64,000 nucleotides of DNA from Blastomyces gilchristii SLH14081. Its lineage: Eukaryota; Ascomycota; Eurotiomycetes; Onygenales; Ajellomycetaceae. Below, piece after piece: positions 58,790-64,000 of the stretch. The notes beneath the pieces were generated by a model. That model saw only the letters and a program-made list of their open reading frames with translations. It did no database searches and was not told the DNA's origin. The DNA lies in assembly GCF_000003855.2 (NCBI RefSeq), contig NW_003101681.1, positions 4,259,359-4,323,358 on the forward strand. The letters run 5' to 3'. The translations under genes and the position numbers were made by a program. The first letter of the stretch is position 1; each line of letters begins with the position of its first letter.

Positions 58790-58970
58790 AAATCAATAAA
58801 GAATTCAATAGCAGATTCAATGAAGAATTTAACAGCAGATTCAATAAAGAATTTAACAGCAGATTTAATAATAAATTTGACAGTGAATTCAATGAAGAAT
58901 TCAATGAAGAATTCAATAGCAAATTTAATAAAGAATTCAATGAAAGATTTGATAACAGATCTAAATATAA
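58790..58970 (+). repeat. 24-bp tandem array in RIP-degraded DNA
   Basis: About six to seven degenerate 24-base units of the type AATTTAACAGCAGATTCAAT plus AAAG, with a 12-base half-unit. In one plus-strand frame, from about 58754, each unit reads EFNSRFNK or a variant, an 8-residue alternation of charged and aromatic residues running for about 55 codons before a stop. It is likely a repeat region of a decayed element protein. Neither flank shows a recognised domain. Confidence 0.75.
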
Positions 58971-59469
58971 ATGATAATAAGATTGTAAATTCAGTTCTTC
59001 TATTTCTTTCATTATATATTTCATCATCATCATATTGATTATCTCACTTGAAAATATTATATTTGATGAAGTTGAAGCTGTCAAAGCTGAAGAAGAGAAT
59101 ATAACTGCTGATAATTAAGAGATCTGTATAGAAGAATTGAATATAGCAGTTATAAATTCATTCTTCTGATTCTTCTTCTTCTTTCTACTTATTAATCATT
59201 TTATCATCTTTCTTAAAGAAGTCTCAATGATTGCTTTATTATATTCAATATCATCTATTCAACTTACAATCTCATTACTCAGAAGTTAAATATAAGTATT
59301 ATTATATACTATTCAGCAAGTGCTCTGCTCAAAGTTATAATAATTCATCTTTTAATAATATCACTGAGCAGTTATCTTATATTCAATCTGCAAAGAATCT
59401 TATTTCTTTAATTATTGATTTCAAACCTTCTTCAGTTATTGACTGATGACTGTGATTCTTAAATATATA

Positions 59470-59575
59470 TATCACGCCCCCGGCCGTGTCAAGGCCCCGC
59501 TGCGGTTTCACACGGCTCATCACTTTTATACGGATGATTTCATCCTGTTTGAACCAGTTTTCAACCACTCTATGA
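59470..59575. other. GC-rich hairpin island within the AT-rich block
   Basis: About 100 bases far richer in GC than the surroundings. GCCGTGT and ACACGGC form a 7-base stem around a 20-base loop, and GGATGATTTCATCC forms a second hairpin. It could be a short late insertion that escaped RIP (too short to be detected), a solo terminal repeat, or a structured RNA remnant. Confidence 0.5.
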
Positions 59576-60299
59576 CATTATTCAGATATATTATAGAAAG
59601 ATCTGATTAATAAATATAAGAATCTCACTTCTATATAAGATTAGCAGATTACTCTTTCTTGACAGTGAGATGCTGCTGAGATATTACTCTGACTATTCTT
59701 ACTTATAGAATGAGAGAAGAGTATCTGCTCATTATCTATATAGAATAGCTAGATACTGACTTCTTATTAAAGAAGTCAGTGATTCATTTTTCTTCTACTG
59801 AAATATATATAAGAGTTACTGCATTTCTTATATAATCTTCTTAATATACTAAGTATTATATCTGTGATATTCTCATAATAACTCTGTAGTCTATAAGCTC
59901 ACTATTTAAGCAAGATAGTCAAGCTTACTTATATAGCTTCTTAAACAACTACTTTTATATAATACTGTTAACTAGTCATCACTTCAGTTTTATCATATTA
60001 CAATTCAAATCACTTAATCTAATTATAAGTTTAAATTAGTCAAGCTTTAACAGACTGATATAATCTTATATATTTATACTGAGACTAATCTAATCTTACT
60101 CTCTGAGAGAAACTCTATATTATTCTCTAAAGTATGTATATCTCTACTTTAACAGAAATCTGAGATTTCTGAACTCACTGTATACTTTAATATAAGTTCT
60201 TTAGTTACTCTATCACTGTCACAGTCTCTACACATCTATATCTATTATAAAGATAGAGAGATTAAGATCAGAGATTCTCTGAGATATAAGAGAAATATA

Positions 60300-62239
60300 T
60301 TATCTGAATTTCACAGCTTTACTTATATTCTTGAACAGAAATTCTGCCTTAATCTGAGCTAGTATAATACTTATAAGATATGAGTAATATACACTGTTAA
60401 TCTTCTTGAAGACATCTCTACAACTACTTGAATTATTAAGAAAAGAAAGCTTGAGTGTACTGATACTGTAATAACTTAAGAAGAATTCAAGAACTTTCTA
60501 CTGAATCAAATCAAAGATTATTATAATTACAGCTTTATAGCAGTGCAGTGATTCAACTTATTATATTAATAAAATAATGAGAATTCTTTCAATTTCAATG
60601 TAAGATTTAAAGAATATTGAGAGAAATTAACTGATGATTTGAATTAATTAAAGACACAGCTTTATCTCATGAAGCTGACTTATAAGATGCAGATAATAAT
60701 ATTATAGTATCAGAGTTTATTAATTAATTACACTGAGTATATCAATCTGACTTCTTAAATCTATTTGAATAATCAATTCTCTGAGAAAAAATTCAGTAAG
60801 ACTTCTAAGTAATTAATAATAGAATCTAAACAGCACTGTGACAGCTTCAGTATAGAGAAAGTAAAGAAGAATTTCAAGTATTCTGATTCTTCACTTACTA
60901 TGAAGAAATATTAAAAAAGATTTAATAAAGATCTCTATTTTAACTGCAGAGCTGATAATCACTATATCAGTAATTATAAGAAACTGAAAAAGAGAAGAAA
61001 CTAAGAAGATATCTTCTCAAAGTTAACTTCTCTTCTGATAAATGTATTCATGAAAGATAAAGAAGAGAAAGAAATAAAGAATTGATAATTCTTATATCTC
61101 TGAGTTTATATTATGATTACAATGTATACTCTGAATAAGAAGATATCAGTGAGATGTTTACTTAACTTCAAAGTAAACATTAACTTCATATTCTATTTCT
61201 TTTCTTTGATAAAGAGTTAAAAGAAGATAGACTTATCAGATTATATGAAATTTACTGATGAAATGAAATATCATTATTTTAATATAATTCAGATAAAGTG
61301 TGTAATTATAGACTTAGAAGAAATCTTCAAGAAGAGTAGTCTGCTTCTTCATATAATTAATATTATAAATAAGAACATCATTCTAGATCTTTTATGATTG
61401 AGAGAAAATAATTCTCTTATTAACTGAGTCACTCAGATATAATGATACTATCTCACTAATAAAGAGACAGTAATAGAGAAATCTGAAGAGTTTCATTGAA
61501 AGAATCTTAAGAAAAAGATAGAGTTAATATACTATATAGCAGATAACTGAGACTTGAAGATAGATGAAAAAGTCATCATTTTCACTACAAGATTAGCAGC
61601 AGTATTTATCATTGAAGATGAATATATATAATATCTCTTTACAGATTATAAGAATGTCTTTTTGAAAAGAAAAGCAGTGAAGTTTTCTAATATCAAGATA
61701 TAATATAAGATTTATCTTAAAGATAATATAACAGTACTGTACAGATCTCTTTATAACTTATCTGTAAAGAAATTAAATATTCTGTGTAAATATCTTGAAG
61801 AAGTGCAATCAAAGAACTGAATACACTTATCAAAGAGTTCAGCAGAGACATCTATACTCTTTATACTTAAGAAAGATAATAGACTATGTCCCCGGTGGCC
61901 GAATGATTAATACGGCCACTCAGTAGCGCCTTGGCGTGGGAAATCAAGGTGTGTGAGTTCGAAACCTGCAGAGGATACATTAAATCCGGAACTCAAGCAT
62001 CTCAGATTTCTAATAAATACAGAGGTGTATAAATTGCTTCAATAAATTGCTCTATGTTTCTGAGCTGAGAAGTTATTATCACATGTATCTAATTGTCACT
62101 TCTTTGTATTTCCTATGTTCTTGTTATTTTAGCATGATCTCAACATCTGTATTTCCTTCTGTATAATCAACACTTAACCTGTATTTAACATCACGCAAGA
62201 ACTCATCGTAAGCTCCGCTTGCATATGAGTATAATGAAA

Positions 62240-62271
<32 letters not shown>

Positions 62272-63545
62272 GACTATGTCTATGTATAGACTACAGAGGT
62301 CTTAATAAGATAATAGTTAAGAATCACTATTCATTATCATTAATTAATAAGATGATTGATTGATTATCTGAAGTAAAGATGTTCACAAAGATTGATATAC
62401 AGAATATCTATCATACAATCAGAGTTAATGAAAATGATGTTTAAAAAACAGCTTTTTATATTAAGTACAGTAATTTTGAATATTTTGTTTTATCTTTTAA
62501 TCTTTATAACACTTCAGTTATCTTTCAGATCTATATAAATGAGACACTGTAAGACCTTGTTAACATCTTCTATATAATATATCTGAATGACATTCTAATC
62601 TTCTTGAAAACAGAGAAAGAACATGATACTCATGTTTAAGAAGTATTAAGTTACTTAAGACAGTATTAACTCTATATAAATACTGAAAAATACTCATTCT
62701 ATATACTGAAGATTAATTTCTTAGATTATATTATTGAGATGAACAGTATTTTAATAAACAGAAGTTAGGTCTTTATCATTGAGAACTGATCAGCACTGCA
62801 GATATACTGTAAGATACAGATATTTCTAGAATTTGTGAATTTCTACAGATAATTTATCTATATATATTCACAGATTACTGTCTCTCTTACAGATCTGTTA
62901 AAGAGAAGTGTGAAAGATAGAAAAATAAGACTATTTACTCTCACTCAAGACACTGTATAGATATTTACAGAATTAAAACAAGCTTTTATAGATATTATAA
63001 TACTGAATCACTTTAACTCTAACTTACTCAGTCAGTGTAAGACTGATATATCTGAGAATGAGATCTATGAAATCTTTTCACAGTTGATACTAGAGATCTT
63101 TCAATGTTGAAAGAATCAGAGAATAATCATCTCTGAGAATACAGACAATAAAATGTCTATAAAAGAAGACTTTTTCACAGAGTTTATAAAACATTATAAA
63201 TAAAGATCAGTGACCTTCTTCTTCAAGAAGTTATCACTTATATAGAGAAGATATAATACTCATAATCAAGAGCTATTAGTAATTATTAAATTCTTTAAAA
63301 TTTGATAATATTATCTTCAGAGTAGTAAGTACTTAGTGTAAGTTCTTACTAATTATATAAATCTATATTACTTCTTAATAATAAAGAGCTTGATAGAACA
63401 TCAAGTCAGATAAGTAAAGCTGCTTTCAGAGTATAATTTCTATATCTGATATTATTCAGATTAGCTTAACTCTGCTAATACACTATCTAAACAGCTTAAT
63501 TATAATATTATTAATACAGAGAAGAATTCTATAAAAGAATCTCTA
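60300..63545 (+). mobile_element. Ty3/gypsy retrotransposon gag-pol relic, RIP-degraded
   Basis: Order of recognisable fragments on the plus strand: gag (EEFKNFLLNQIKD near 60482, FNFNVRFKEY near 60590), a decayed zinc knuckle (FNCRADNHY near 60938), a protease-end LRENNSLINWVTQ near 61402, reverse transcriptase from about 61650 (SLYNLSVKKLNIL, then CIDYRGLNKI after the SINE, FTKIDIQNIYHTIRV, FEYFVLSFNLYN), a YLND at 62580 in place of YLDD, and RNase H (KTDISENEIYEIFSQL near 63034) ending at ANTLSKQLNYN near 63470. Stops are frequent and the changes are C-to-T or G-to-A. The order PR-RT-RH is that of Ty3/gypsy (integrase is expected beyond). Two SINEs interrupt it. The element continues past the window edge. 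Confidence 0.85.
61891..62265 (+). mobile_element. tRNA-derived SINE, copy 1
   Basis: About 375 bases inserted in the RT region. The head (to about 61976) is tRNA-like: A box TGGCCGAATGATTAA at 61896, and B box AGTTCGAAACC at 61956..61966, with a class II tRNA spacing (Ser or Leu type). A body of about 260 bases with no coding frame and a tail of eight or more AAT units follow. A perfect 15-base target duplication, ATAATAGACTATGTC, is at 61876..61890 and 62266..62280. Removing the SINE rejoins ...KDNRLC and LCIDYRGL in frame, so this is a true insertion. Confidence 0.85.
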
Positions 63546-63559
63546 TCATCACTGCAGAA

Positions 63560-63935
63560 TTATTATTATTATTATTATTATTCTTTCATTATACTCATAT
63601 GCAAGCAGAGCTTATGATAAGTCCTTATATAATGTTAAATACAGGTCAAGTGTTGATTATACAGAAGAAAATACAGATGTTGAGATTATATCAAGATAAC
63701 AAGAACATAGGAAAATACAAAGAAGTGATAATTAAATACATGCAATAATAACTTCTCAGCTCAGAAACATAGAGTGATTTATTGAAGTGATTTGTACATC
63801 TCTGTATTTATTAGAAACCTGAGGTGCTTGAGTTTCAGATTTAATATATCCCCTGCGGGTTTTGAACCCACGCGCCTTGATTTCCCATGCCAAGACGCTA
63901 CCAGGTGACCGCATTAACTATTCGGCCACCGGGGC
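63560..63935 (-). mobile_element. tRNA-derived SINE, copy 2
   Basis: A second copy, on the opposite strand, 376 bases. Head begins GCCCCGGTGGCC at 63935, with a B box GGGTTCAAAACC and the 3' acceptor-like GCAGGGGAT, which pairs with the 5' CCCC. The AAT tail lies at 63560-63585. A perfect 14-base target duplication, TCATCACTGCAGAA, lies at 63546..63559 and 63936..63949. It aligns with copy 1 over the full length; the differences I compared over the first 165 bases were all transitions. Confidence 0.85.
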
Positions 63936-64000
63936 TCATCACTGCAGAAGAAGCTGACTGCAGAGAATTAAAATTCTCTGAAGCTCAGAAACAGTGTTAA

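Larger units (their letters stand above)
58458..60299. other. AT-rich RIP-degraded DNA, partly repeat-coding
   Basis: Very AT-rich with stops in every frame. It contains the tandem array at 58790-58970 and the GC-rich island at 59470-59575, annotated separately. Upstream parts of the Ty3/gypsy element, including its 5' LTR, may lie here, but no LTR pair was identified. Confidence 0.5.

Noticed and set aside
1..64000. CRISPR arrays, rRNA genes or functional tRNA genes
   Set aside because: None was seen; the only tRNA-like sequences are the two SINE heads and isolated box-like words.

Overview
The window is nuclear DNA from a filamentous ascomycete (Pezizomycotina). Evidence: short introns (about 50-105 bp) with GTAWGT-like donors and CTAAC branch points, a HapX iron regulator with four cysteine-rich regions, a fungal-type ceramide glucosyltransferase, Rtt109, Hid1, Pom34, Ugo1 and Yar1 orthologues, and an AT-rich block at the right end whose transposons carry the C-to-T/G-to-A decay expected of repeat-induced point mutation (RIP). 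Gene-rich DNA abutting a RIP-degraded Ty3/gypsy-rich block, plus dispersed TACGGAGTA motifs, suggests Eurotiomycetes and perhaps Onygenales (Blastomyces/Emmonsia-like). The order is an inference and the species is not determined.

Layout. 0.7-4 kb: YAR1 (+) and ceramide glucosyltransferase (-), convergent. 4-8.7 kb: no recognisable gene. 8.7-12.8 kb: a full-length P-type cation ATPase with two stops, a frameshift and a changed phosphorylation motif, so a pseudogene. 12.8-15 kb: empty. 15-27.4 kb: FAD monooxygenase, rhodopsin-domain membrane protein, RTT109, a cupin and an Aim6-like phosphodiesterase. 28-56.5 kb: dense housekeeping genes: HID1, POM34, an AMP-ligase-like protein, two divergent mitochondrial gene pairs (unknown mitochondrial protein/bL19m and UGO1/YAH1), an alcohol dehydrogenase, an O-methyltransferase, HAPX, RRP15/SRP54, a PhoD-like phosphatase, a GH18 protein and a small membrane protein. 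From about 56.65 kb to the end: transposon graveyard with a Tc1/mariner transposase relic, a possible MITE, a Ty3/gypsy gag-pol relic, and two copies of a tRNA-derived SINE inserted into the gypsy element with perfect 14-15 bp target duplications.

The main find is that SINE family: about 375 bp, class II tRNA-like head with A and B boxes, unrelated body, (AAT)n tail. The copies are in opposite orientation and differ almost only by transitions; removing the first restores the reverse-transcriptase reading frame across the junction. I do not recognise it as a described family. Second is a pair of ATCAGATAA sites (SreA-type GATA motifs) 31 bp end to end upstream of HAPX, matching the iron feedback loop known from other fungi.

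Exon boundaries were worked out by hand from splice motifs and conserved protein blocks. Each spliced model given closes in frame, but none was checked against transcripts.
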